From assembly GCA_046484975.1 (NCBI GenBank), contig JAWOHX010000154.1:1-44320 (forward strand): a stretch of DNA of 44,320 nt, written 5' to 3'. A program made the translations under genes and the position numbers. The notes below the pieces were generated by a model. The model saw only the letters and a program-made list of their open reading frames with translations, was not told the DNA's origin and searched no databases. Of this stretch, positions 7,570-15,147 are shown one piece after another. The DNA is from JAWOHX01 sp046484975 (GTDB lineage Bacteria > Bacillota > Clostridia > DUPQ01). The number at the start of each line of letters is the position of its first letter. The stretch's first letter is position 1.

Positions 7570-8421
7570 ATGGAAATACCTTTTTCAATCGATCTGAAGG
7601 ACAAGGTCTGTGTCATCACAGGGGGAGCCGGTGTATTATGCAGCCATTTCGCCAAAGCCCTGGCTGCATGCGGAGCCAAAGTCGCCGTGTTGGACATGCG
7701 GGAGGAAAATGCCGGGAAAGTGGCAGATGAGATTAACCGGGATGGCGGGATCGCCATCAGTGTGGGCACAAACGTCCTGGACAAGGCGAGCCTCAATGCC
7801 GCCAGGCATAGAATCAACAAGGAGCTTGGGAAATGCGACATCCTGATCAACGGGGCGGGCGGCAACCATCCCAAGGGAACCACATCAAAGGAATACCTTG
7901 AAAAGGACGATGTCCTTGACAAAAGCATCATCTCCTTTTTTGACCTTGAAACCGAAGGCGTGCAGTTTGTGTTCAACCTCAATTTCATCGGCACCCTGCT
8001 TCCCACACAGGTCTTCGCCAAGGACATGATGGAAAAGGACGGGGGAATCATCATCAACATCTCCAGCATGAATGCCTTTACCCCTCTGACGAAAATCCCT
8101 GCTTACAGCAGCGCAAAGGCTGCGGTTTCCAACTTCACCCAATGGCTTGCGGTACACATGTCGAAAGTTAACATCCGGGTCAACGCCATCGCCCCGGGCT
8201 TTTTCATGACAGAACAGAACCGCAGCCTGCTGCTCAATGAAGACGGCTCCTATACCCCAAGGGCATACAAGATCATTTCCCAGACCCCCATGGAACGGTT
8301 CGGAGAGCCCACAGAACTCATCGGAACCCTTTTATGGCTTGCGGATGAAAAAGCATCCGGTTTCGTCAATGGGGCGGTGATACCTGTGGACGGGGGCTTT
8401 GCAGCCTATTCGGGAGTATAA
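7570..8421 (+). CDS. SDR oxidoreductase, D-mannonate oxidoreductase (UxuB/YjmF-like)
   Basis: Short-chain dehydrogenase of 283 residues. Cofactor loop T17-G-G-A-G-V-L-C24, strand NGAGGN (94-99), catalytic S165/S166, Y179 and K183 (YSSAK). The sequence has features I associate with the Bacillus-type D-mannonate/fructuronate oxidoreductase group: the NGAGGNHPKGTT stretch, a long insertion carrying LDKSIISFFDL, the NFIGTLLPTQVFAKDM helix, and NAIAPGFFMTEQNRSLL. Cys replaces the last glycine of the usual TGxxGxLG loop. The probable reaction is NAD(P)H-linked fructuronate to mannonate or a similar hexonate. RBS AAAGGAG lies eight bases upstream. It sits 14 bases after gnd and four bases before the LarA homologue. 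Subfamily likely; exact substrate uncertain. Confidence 0.83.
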   Translation: MEIPFSIDLKDKVCVITGGAGVLCSHFAKALAACGAKVAVLDMREENAGKVADEINRDGGIAISVGTNVLDKASLNAARHRINKELGKCDILINGAGGNHPKGTTSKEYLEKDDVLDKSIISFFDLETEGVQFVFNLNFIGTLLPTQVFAKDMMEKDGGIIINISSMNAFTPLTKIPAYSSAKAAVSNFTQWLAVHMSKVNIRVNAIAPGFFMTEQNRSLLLNEDGSYTPRAYKIISQTPMERFGEPTELIGTLLWLADEKASGFVNGAVIPVDGGFAAYSGV

Positions 8422-8425
8422 GGCG

Positions 8426-9700
8426 ATGACAGGGAAAATCGTCATCAGGGAGACTCCCTCCGAAAGCATCGGCAGTGAAAGCCTGTTCGAAGGAGTAAGG
8501 AAATCACTGGAAGGCAGGAAACTGAAAAAGGTGCTTCTGATCCCGCCGGACTATACCCGTTATTATTCCATGGCAGGGGATATCACCAATATGTATTACC
8601 AGTTGTTGCAGGGTTGCAGCCAGGTGGATATCTTACCTGCCTTAGGCACCCATGAGCCCATGACAGAGGAGGAATGCCTGGACATGTTCGGGGAGATACC
8701 CTTCAACCGGTTCATTGTGCACGACTGGAAATCCGATGTGGTAAAAATCGGCACCGTACCGTCGGGTTTCGTGAAGGAGGTTTCCGAGGGGTTGATCGAG
8801 GAAGCGATTGATGTTGAGCTGAACCGGCTCATCCTGGATAAAAGCTATGACTTGATTGTTTCCATCGGGCAGGTGGTCCCCCACGAGGTGGTGGGGATGG
8901 CCAACTACAGCAAGAACATCTTCGTGGGGTGCGGCGGACACAGCATGATCAACAAATCCCACATGCTGGGTGCTTTTTATGGCATGGAACGCATCATGGG
9001 AAAGGACCACAGTCCGGTGCGGAAGGTTTTCGATTATGCCCATGAAGAATACCTGAAGGATATCCCGCTGCTGTTTGTATTGACCGTGACCACGGTAAAG
9101 AAAGGCAAGAATCTTCTCCACGGCGTGTATTTTGGAAATGAACGAAGCATATTCGAGGAAGCGGTCGCCCAGAGCCAACAGCTGAACCTGAATTATCTGG
9201 AGAAGGCCCCAAAAAAAATGGTTGTCTACCTGGATGAAAAGGAATACAAAAGCACCTGGCTGGGCAACAAGGCGGTCTATCGGACCAGAATGGCCATCGC
9301 CGACGGAGGAGAGCTCATCGTGCTTGCGCCTTCCGTCAGCAAATTCGGGGAGGATCGGGAAAACGACAGGCTCATCCGCAAATACGGTTATCTGGGGAGA
9401 GAGGAGATCCTGGACAGGATAAAAGAGAATGAGGACCTGCGGGACAACTTGTCCGTGGCGGCCCATCTCATCCACGGCTCCAGCGACGGCAGGTTTTCCG
9501 TGACATATGCAGTCAGAAACCTGACAGAGGAGGAAATCCAGGGAGTTCACTACAAATATGCAGACTATGAGGAGACAATCAAAAGATATGACCCCGCCAA
9601 GCTCGTCGAAGGGACCAACATGATGGAGGATGGCGAGGAGATATACTATATTAGCAATCCCGGCCTTGGTTTGTGGGCGGAAAGGAAACGGTTCCTATGA
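8426..9700 (+). CDS. LarA-family nickel-pincer-nucleotide racemase/epimerase
   Basis: A 424-residue protein of the lactate-racemase (LarA) superfamily, enzymes using a covalently tethered nickel pincer nucleotide to invert 2-hydroxyacids by hydride transfer. Visible marks: PPDYTRYYS (40-48), GTHEPMTEEE (74-83), H99-D100, and P152-H153-E-V-V-G, K163 and H179. The spacings H153-K163 (10) and K163-H179 (16) equal those of H174, K184 and H200 in L. plantarum LarA as I recall them: catalytic histidine, pincer-tethering lysine and nickel ligand. Characterised family members include lactate racemase and D-gluconate 2-epimerase. Next to a mannonate-type SDR and gnd, a mannonate/gluconate 2-epimerase is the best guess. 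No larB, larC or larE cofactor genes are in the window. ATG 8426 follows the SDR stop by four bases; an upstream start at 8399 overlaps the SDR. Confidence 0.85.
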   Translation: MTGKIVIRETPSESIGSESLFEGVRKSLEGRKLKKVLLIPPDYTRYYSMAGDITNMYYQLLQGCSQVDILPALGTHEPMTEEECLDMFGEIPFNRFIVHDWKSDVVKIGTVPSGFVKEVSEGLIEEAIDVELNRLILDKSYDLIVSIGQVVPHEVVGMANYSKNIFVGCGGHSMINKSHMLGAFYGMERIMGKDHSPVRKVFDYAHEEYLKDIPLLFVLTVTTVKKGKNLLHGVYFGNERSIFEEAVAQSQQLNLNYLEKAPKKMVVYLDEKEYKSTWLGNKAVYRTRMAIADGGELIVLAPSVSKFGEDRENDRLIRKYGYLGREEILDRIKENEDLRDNLSVAAHLIHGSSDGRFSVTYAVRNLTEEEIQGVHYKYADYEETIKRYDPAKLVEGTNMMEDGEEIYYISNPGLGLWAERKRFL

Positions 9701-10665
9701 TGACACCAAAGGAAGTGGTGAAAGCCACCCTGTCTTTTCAGAACCCGGACAGGCTGGCCATCGACCTGCCGGAAGGATACGGGTCTGACATGATGCACAT
9801 CGGGATGAAACACAGCCCAGACAGGAGGCCACCCAAGGGAAAAGATGAGTGGGGGGCCGTCTGGGATAACATCGGTGTGTCGATCCTGGGGGAAGTGAAG
9901 GATTATCCCCTGAAGACCTGGGAAGATTTTGGGATGCTGCAGATTCCCGATGTCAGTGCGGACTGGCGCTGGGAAGGGGTGGAGGACCTGTTGAAGCAGA
10001 ACCCCCGGCAGTTCCTTCTGTGCGGGGGGATTTCCATTTATGAGAGGGTACACTTTTTGAGAGGGCTGGAGAACACATGGATAGATATATATGAGAATCC
10101 GGATGAGCTTTGCATGCTCATCGACATTCTCACCGACATCAATCTGTACATGGTGGAACGGTATGCCTCGTATGGGGCGGATGGGTTTGGAACCGGCGAC
10201 GACTGGGGACTCCAGAACTCCCTGATGATTTCTCCTGAAAAATGGAGAGCAATCTGGAAGCCCAGATACCAGAAAATATTTGATGCGGCCCACAGCCATG
10301 GGATGTTCACCACCATGCACAGCTGTGGGAACATCACCGCCATCCTTGACGACCTGATAGAAATTGGTCTGGACTGCATCCAGATGGACCAGCAGGAGAA
10401 CATGGGACTGGAAAACCTGGGGAAAAAATACAAGGGTAAGATCACATTCTATTGCCCGGTTGACATACAGAACACCTTCGCCTTCGGCACGCTGGAGCAG
10501 ATCAGGACCTATTGCCATTGCATGTTCCATGCATTGGGGGGAAGAAAAGGGGGATTCATTGCAAAATGGTATCCGGATCCCCGGGGAGTCGGACACCGAC
10601 AGGAAGCCATTGAGGCGATGAGCGAGGAATTCCTGAAATTGAGCAGGAATGTGTTCGGACAATGA
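9697..10665 (+). CDS. Uroporphyrinogen decarboxylase-like (MtaA/CmuA-type) protein
   Basis: TIM-barrel protein of 322 residues from the UroD/MtaA superfamily, which holds haem-pathway decarboxylases and zinc-dependent methylcobamide methyltransferases. The segment TTMHSCGNITAILDDLIEIG carries the H-x-C-G motif giving the first two zinc ligands in the methyltransferase branch, and GLDCIQMDQQENM is the following strand. The third cysteine ligand, normally in a glycine-rich segment near the C-terminus, is not obvious: the equivalent region reads GGRKGGFIAK. No corrinoid protein or substrate methyltransferase is nearby. It overlaps the LarA homologue by four bases (ATGA), and a second ATG three bases on is equally possible. 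It is the last gene before the terminator at 10698. Haem synthesis is unlikely in this context. Family firm, function unknown. Confidence 0.75.
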   Translation: MMTPKEVVKATLSFQNPDRLAIDLPEGYGSDMMHIGMKHSPDRRPPKGKDEWGAVWDNIGVSILGEVKDYPLKTWEDFGMLQIPDVSADWRWEGVEDLLKQNPRQFLLCGGISIYERVHFLRGLENTWIDIYENPDELCMLIDILTDINLYMVERYASYGADGFGTGDDWGLQNSLMISPEKWRAIWKPRYQKIFDAAHSHGMFTTMHSCGNITAILDDLIEIGLDCIQMDQQENMGLENLGKKYKGKITFYCPVDIQNTFAFGTLEQIRTYCHCMFHALGGRKGGFIAKWYPDPRGVGHRQEAIEAMSEEFLKLSRNVFGQ

Positions 10666-10697
10666 AGGTGTTGCATACACTGGAATCAATCATGCGG

Positions 10698-10724
10698 CCG
10701 GGGGAAAAACCTCCCGGTTTTTTT
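10698..10724 (+). terminator. Terminator of the sugar-acid operon
   Basis: Stem CCGGGGG / CCTCCCGG (7 bp with one G-U) with a short A-rich loop, followed by seven T residues. It lies 33 bases after the UroD-like stop and closes the transcript begun at 3922. Confidence 0.9.
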
Positions 10725-10734
10725 AAGATCACAG

Positions 10735-10763
10735 TTGACAACACAATTTCAATGTACCATAAT
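10735..10763 (+). promoter_or_regulatory. Promoter of the polyamine regulator/potABCD operon
   Basis: Perfect TTGACA (10735-10740), a 17-base spacer and CATAAT (10758-10763), directly after the preceding terminator and about 65 bases upstream of the regulator start. Confidence 0.85.
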
Positions 10764-10776
10764 GTTATATTGTGAA

Positions 10777-10806
10777 TGTTTATTATAATTAAACATTTTG
10801 TTTAAT
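10777..10806. promoter_or_regulatory. Three alternating TGTTTA half-sites, operator candidate
   Basis: TGTTTA (10777-10782), TAAACA (10790-10795) and TGTTTA (10800-10805 within TTGTTTAA) form two overlapping inverted repeats. The better one is ATTAAACA-TTT-TGTTTAAT (10788-10806) with perfect 8-bp arms. They lie between the -10 box and the ribosome binding site, the expected place for autoregulation by the XRE-cupin protein encoded next. Confidence 0.55.
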
Positions 10807-10827
10807 ATCATGCATGGAGGCGGACGG

Positions 10828-11367
10828 TTGCTCATCGGAAACAAACTCAAGGAACTAAGGCTTCTGAACATGCTGACCCAACAGGAAGTGGCAGACAGAT
10901 GCGAACTATCCAAGGGACACATATCCCAGCTGGAGAGGGACATGACCTCCCCGTCCATTTCCACGCTCATCGACATCCTCACCTGCCTTGGAAGCAACCT
11001 GAAGGAGTTTTTCAACGCGGTGGAGACCGGGCAGATCGTTTTCCGGAAAGAGGAGATGTTCGAAAACGAGAACGCTGAGAAAAAGCATGAGGTCACCTGG
11101 CTGGTGCCCAACGCCCAGAAGAATAACATGGAACCCATATTGGTCACATTGCATCCCGATGGGGAAACCAGCAGCCACTCCCCCCATGAAGGGGAGGAGT
11201 TTGGCTATGTGCTGGAAGGAAGGGTCGAGCTTGTCCTGGGAAACGTAAAGCACAAGGCGAGGAAAGGCGACAGTTTTTATTTCAAATCCAGCCTGCCCCA
11301 CACCATTAAGAATACAAGCAACAGAAAAGCGGTTTTTTTGTGGGTCTCGAATCCACCAAGTTTCTAG
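10828..11367 (+). CDS. XRE-cupin transcriptional regulator of the polyamine operon
   Basis: A 179-residue regulator with an N-terminal XRE helix-turn-helix (about residues 5-60; LTQQEVADRCELSKGHISQLE) and a C-terminal cupin barrel (about 110-175; HSPHEGEEFGYVLEGRVELVLG, then GDSFYFKSSLPHTIKN). This architecture commonly precedes spermidine/putrescine transporter genes in Firmicutes, where the cupin is thought to sense polyamines. Start: the frame opens at a TTG within the operator (10798), but TTG 10828 has GGAGG with seven-base spacing and gives a typical N-terminus (LIGNKLKELR). It is eight bases upstream of potA. The TGTTTA repeats upstream are probably its own operator. Confidence 0.9.
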   Translation: MLIGNKLKELRLLNMLTQQEVADRCELSKGHISQLERDMTSPSISTLIDILTCLGSNLKEFFNAVETGQIVFRKEEMFENENAEKKHEVTWLVPNAQKNNMEPILVTLHPDGETSSHSPHEGEEFGYVLEGRVELVLGNVKHKARKGDSFYFKSSLPHTIKNTSNRKAVFLWVSNPPSF

Positions 11368-11375
11368 GAGAAGAT

Positions 11376-12425
11376 ATGGAAAACATCATCATTCAGTTAA
11401 AGGGCATAGAAAAGGAATTTGGGGAATATCCTGCTTTGAAGGGTATCAACTTGAGCATACGTGAGGGAGAGTTTGTCACCTTGCTGGGACCCAGCGGCTG
11501 CGGCAAGACCACGACCCTGCGGATCATCGGCGGGTTTGAAACGGCGACCAGGGGCGATATCATTTTCGAAGGCATGAAAATCAATGACCTGCCTCCCCAT
11601 AAAAGGAAACTGAACACGGTCTTTCAGAAATATGCCTTGTTCACGCACATGAATGTATATGAGAACATCGCCTTCGGTCCCAGGATTTCTGGGATGTCCA
11701 AGGACAATATCAGGGAAGCCATCACGGATGTGCTACGGATCGTGAACCTAAAAGGCTTTGAGAACAGGGATGTCTCCACTCTCAGCGGAGGACAGCAGCA
11801 GAGGGTGGCCATTGCCAGAGCTCTCATCAACAAGCCAAAAGTCCTGCTCCTTGACGAACCATTGGGGGCCCTGGATCTCAAACTGCGCCAGGATATGCAG
11901 ATGGAACTGAAAAACATCCACAAGGAACTGGGAATCACCTTCATCTATGTCACCCATGACCAGGAGGAAGCCCTGACCATGTCAGACACCATCGTTGTCA
12001 TGAATGAAGGGGAGATTCAACAGATTGGAAATCCGGAGACCATCTACAATGAGCCCTTCAATGCCTTCATCGCCGACTTCATCGGGGAAAGCAACATCCT
12101 TGATGCCCTTATGGTGGAGGATTTCCTGGTGGAATTCGCCGGAGCCAAATTCCCATGCGTGGACAAGGAATTCGGCCGGAACAAGCCGGTGCATGTGGTG
12201 ATCAGGCCGGAAGACATCGAGGTCATGCCCGCAGGGCAGGGAAAAATCCGTGGCATTGTGGAATCGGTGACATTCAAAGGGGTCCATTATGAAGTGATGA
12301 TCCGCAGTGAAGGGACCCTTTGGATGATCCATACCACTGCCATTCAACAGGTGGGAAGTGAAGTCGGACTGGATGTATTGCCCTTCAACATCCACATCAT
12401 GAACAAGGAGAAAGACATTGCATAG
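11376..12425 (+). CDS. potA: Spermidine/putrescine ABC transporter ATP-binding protein
   Basis: ATPase of the PotABCD polyamine importer, 349 residues. Walker A G38-P-S-G-C-G-K-T45, Q-loop VFQKYALF, signature LSGGQQQRVAIARAL, Walker B VLLLDEPLGALD and switch histidine YVTHDQEEA are all intact. The C-terminal part (about 240-349; VIRPEDIEV) is the TOBE regulatory domain of importer ATPases. ATG 11376 has AGGAGA six bases upstream; an earlier frame opening at 11340 overlaps the regulator gene. It overlaps potB by eight bases, so stoichiometric translation is likely. The polyamine assignment rests on potD and the regulator beside it. Confidence 0.95.
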   Translation: MENIIIQLKGIEKEFGEYPALKGINLSIREGEFVTLLGPSGCGKTTTLRIIGGFETATRGDIIFEGMKINDLPPHKRKLNTVFQKYALFTHMNVYENIAFGPRISGMSKDNIREAITDVLRIVNLKGFENRDVSTLSGGQQQRVAIARALINKPKVLLLDEPLGALDLKLRQDMQMELKNIHKELGITFIYVTHDQEEALTMSDTIVVMNEGEIQQIGNPETIYNEPFNAFIADFIGESNILDALMVEDFLVEFAGAKFPCVDKEFGRNKPVHVVIRPEDIEVMPAGQGKIRGIVESVTFKGVHYEVMIRSEGTLWMIHTTAIQQVGSEVGLDVLPFNIHIMNKEKDIA

Positions 12426-13245
12426 GAAAAGCTTAAGTTATCCATATATCCTTTGGATGATACTTTTCATCATATTTCCTCTGTTCCTGATCATCTTCTA
12501 CGGTTTCACGGAATCCGGCTCCAATGGTGCCGAGTTCAGCCTGGAGAGCTTCAAAAGGATTTTCGAGCCCGTGTATCTCCGGGTCATCGCACGTTCCCTT
12601 CTGCTGGCTTTATACAGCACAGTGATCTGCCTTCTCATAGGATATCCAGCCGCCCTGTTCCTGGCGGACAAGAACCTTTCAAACCGGAATATATTCCTGA
12701 TACTCATTGTCCTGCCCATGTGGATGAACTTCCTGTTGCGTACATATGCATGGCTCTCACTCCTGGAAAACAACGGGCTGATCAATCAGTTTTTCGAGAT
12801 GGTCGGCATTCCGAAAATGCAGCTGATGTACAATGAGGAAGCGGTCATCCTGGGAATGGTATACAATTTCCTTCCTTTCATGATTCTTCCCATATATTCA
12901 GTCATCTGTAAAATTGACAGCAGCGTGGTGGAAGCCGCCAGGGATCTGGGAGGCAACGGGATGACGGTTTTTAGGAGGATCATCCTGCCGTTGAGCATGC
13001 CGGGAGTGCTTTCCGGCATCACCATGGTCTTCATGCCCGCCGCCTCCACTTTCGTCATCTCCAGGTTGCTGGGAGGAGGCAAGGTCAATCTCATCGGGAA
13101 TATCATAGAACAGCAGTTCATGGTGACGGGAGACTGGGGTTTCGGATCGGCTCTTTCCCTTTTCCTGATGTTGCTGATCATGCTCAGCATGCTCGTCATC
13201 AACAAGGGAGGGGACAAAGGATATGAAGGAGGTGGACTGTATTGA
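12418..13245 (+). CDS. potB: Spermidine/putrescine ABC transporter permease PotB
   Basis: A 275-residue inner-membrane permease with about six helices. The cytoplasmic EAA loop is VVEAARDLGGNGMTVFRRIILPLSMPG near residue 165, which docks on PotA. It starts at TTG 12418, read as fMet, with AAGGAG seven bases upstream inside the end of potA; the first in-frame ATG is much further in and would remove the first membrane helix. It overlaps potC by four bases. Together with PotC it forms the translocation channel. Confidence 0.93.
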   Translation: MHRKSLSYPYILWMILFIIFPLFLIIFYGFTESGSNGAEFSLESFKRIFEPVYLRVIARSLLLALYSTVICLLIGYPAALFLADKNLSNRNIFLILIVLPMWMNFLLRTYAWLSLLENNGLINQFFEMVGIPKMQLMYNEEAVILGMVYNFLPFMILPIYSVICKIDSSVVEAARDLGGNGMTVFRRIILPLSMPGVLSGITMVFMPAASTFVISRLLGGGKVNLIGNIIEQQFMVTGDWGFGSALSLFLMLLIMLSMLVINKGGDKGYEGGGLY

Positions 13246-14027
13246 AAAAACGCCTGAAAAAAATATACATATCCACCATCATCTTTTTCCTCTACGCCCC
13301 CATCCTGCTGCTGGTGCTTTACTCCTTCAACGAATCCAGGACCCGGGTGAAATGGACGGGTATCTCCCTGAAATGGTATATAGAGCTGTTCCAGGATGAG
13401 ATGATCCTGTCTGCCTTGCGCTATACCTTCCTTATCGCTTTTCTCGCTGCGGTGCTGGCGACGGTCATTGGGACCATGGCTGCAATCGGGGTATTCCGGA
13501 TGAAAAAAATGAGCTTCAACGTCATCAAGAACATCACATATATCCCGGTATTGAATCCGGACATCGTGACGGGCATCTCCCTGATGCTGGTATTTGTCGC
13601 CCTGGGAATCCATCTTGGATTCGTCTCCCTGCTCCTAGCGCATGTCACCTTCTGTATCCCCTATGTGATCCTGTCGGTGCTTCCCAAGCTCAAACAGCTG
13701 GACATGAGCACTTATGAAGCTGCCCTGGACCTGGGGGCCACCCCAATGAAAGCCTTGTGGAAGGTGATTGTGCCGGAAATCCTTCCAGGAATCATCACGG
13801 GCTTCCTCCTGGCCTTCACCCTGTCAGTGGATGATTTCGTCATCAGTTTTTTCACCACTGGCAACGGGGTGCAGAACCTGTCCATCGCCGTGTTCTCCAT
13901 GGCCAGGAAAGGAATCAATCCCAAAATCAATGCCGTTTCCACCCTGATATTCCTTCTGGTGATTACGGTGTTGCTCATTGTCAATAAAGGAGCCATGAAA
14001 AACATCAAGAAGAACGGAGGATCATAA
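13242..14027 (+). CDS. potC: Spermidine/putrescine ABC transporter permease PotC
   Basis: Second permease of the importer, 261 residues and about six membrane helices. The EAA loop is TYEAALDLGATPMKALWKVIVPEILPG, and the PotC-like segment FTLSVDDFVISFFTTG follows it, typical of the polyamine permease pair. It starts at TTG 13242 with an excellent AGGAGGT eight bases upstream; the TTG overlaps the potB stop. Three bases separate its stop from the potD start. Confidence 0.93.
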   Translation: MKKRLKKIYISTIIFFLYAPILLLVLYSFNESRTRVKWTGISLKWYIELFQDEMILSALRYTFLIAFLAAVLATVIGTMAAIGVFRMKKMSFNVIKNITYIPVLNPDIVTGISLMLVFVALGIHLGFVSLLLAHVTFCIPYVILSVLPKLKQLDMSTYEAALDLGATPMKALWKVIVPEILPGIITGFLLAFTLSVDDFVISFFTTGNGVQNLSIAVFSMARKGINPKINAVSTLIFLLVITVLLIVNKGAMKNIKKNGGS

Positions 14028-14030
14028 AAA

Positions 14031-15077
14031 ATGAAAAAAGCAATTTGTCTGGTTCTGGTACTGGTCATGGCGGGAAGCCTGATGACAGGTCTGGCCGGTT
14101 GTGCAGACAAGGACACGGTGACCATCAATGTTTTCAACTGGGGTGAATACATCGACCCGGACGTGTTGAAAATGTTCCGCCAGGAAACTGGGATTCGGGT
14201 GAACTACCAGACCTTCAACACCAATGAGGACATGTACACAAAAATTGCCTCGGCAAATTCATCCTATGATGTGATATTCCCTTCGGACTACATGATCCAA
14301 AGAATGAGGGAAGAAGGACTTCTTCTGCCAGTGGACTATTCCAATGTCCCCAATGCGGAATTTGTGGACGAGAAGTTCCAAAACCCCAGTTATGACCCGG
14401 GCAGCATGTTCTCCGTCCCGTACATGTGGGGAACCGTGGGCATATTGTACAACGAAGAAATGGTGGACGATCCCGTGGACAGTTGGGCAATCCTCTGGAA
14501 CGAGAAATATTCCCAGCAGATCCTCATGCAGGACAGTCAGAGAGATTCCCTGATGATTGCCCTGCTGAAACTGGGTTATTCCATGAACACTGTGAAAGAA
14601 GAGGAAATCACAGCGGCGAAGAATGAGCTGATCCGGCAAAAACCACTGGTTCTGGGATATGTGTTGGATGAGGTTCTGGACAAAATGGTCAACGGGGAAG
14701 CCGCCCTGGCAGTGGTCTGGTCCGGTGTGGCGGTGCTGGCGGGCTGGGAGAACGAGAGCCTGAAATATGTCATCCCCAAGGAAGGAAGCAATGTTTGGGT
14801 GGACGCCATGGCCATACCCATCACCAGCCGCAACAAAAAGGAAGCCGAGATATTCATCAATTACATGAGCCGTCCGGAAATTGCGAAGATGAACGCTGAA
14901 TACATCGGGTATTCCCCTGCTCTGGCAAAAGCCGTGGAGCTTTTGGATGAGGACTGGCAGAACAACGAAGCGGCATTCCCGTCCGCGGAAGACCTTGCGA
15001 GATGTGAATATTTCCGTTATGACAAGGACGCCATTGCCTTGTACAACAGGGCATGGACGGAAATTATTTCCGAATAG
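14031..15077 (+). CDS. potD: Spermidine/putrescine-binding lipoprotein PotD
   Basis: Substrate-binding protein of the polyamine importer, 348 residues. A lipoprotein signal peptide ends in LAGC with the lipidated cysteine at residue 24. The mature part opens VTINVFNWGEYIDPDVLKMFRQETG, which is characteristic of PotD/PotF, and includes YDVIFPSDYMIQRM and VPYMWGTVGILYN. It should be anchored outside the cell membrane. GGAGG is eight to nine bases upstream of the ATG. It is the last gene of the regulator-potABCD operon. No terminator is visible before the mreB promoter, so read-through is possible. Confidence 0.95.
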   Translation: MKKAICLVLVLVMAGSLMTGLAGCADKDTVTINVFNWGEYIDPDVLKMFRQETGIRVNYQTFNTNEDMYTKIASANSSYDVIFPSDYMIQRMREEGLLLPVDYSNVPNAEFVDEKFQNPSYDPGSMFSVPYMWGTVGILYNEEMVDDPVDSWAILWNEKYSQQILMQDSQRDSLMIALLKLGYSMNTVKEEEITAAKNELIRQKPLVLGYVLDEVLDKMVNGEAALAVVWSGVAVLAGWENESLKYVIPKEGSNVWVDAMAIPITSRNKKEAEIFINYMSRPEIAKMNAEYIGYSPALAKAVELLDEDWQNNEAAFPSAEDLARCEYFRYDKDAIALYNRAWTEIISE

Positions 15078-15087
15078 TTTCTGGTGC

Positions 15088-15116
15088 TTGAAAAAAGATT
15101 GTCTAGATGAGATAAT
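15088..15116 (+). promoter_or_regulatory. Promoter of mreB
   Basis: TTGAAA (15088-15093), a 17-base spacer and GATAAT (15111-15116), 31 bases upstream of the mreB start. A second TATAAT at 15120-15125 has no -35 at correct spacing. Confidence 0.7.
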
Positions 15117-15147
15117 CAATATAATAATTTTGAGGAGTTGTGACGAA

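Noticed and set aside
9646..10689. 347-codon open frame antisense to the UroD-like gene
   Set aside because: Shadow frame; the sense strand carries the UroD/MtaA motifs and tight operon spacing.
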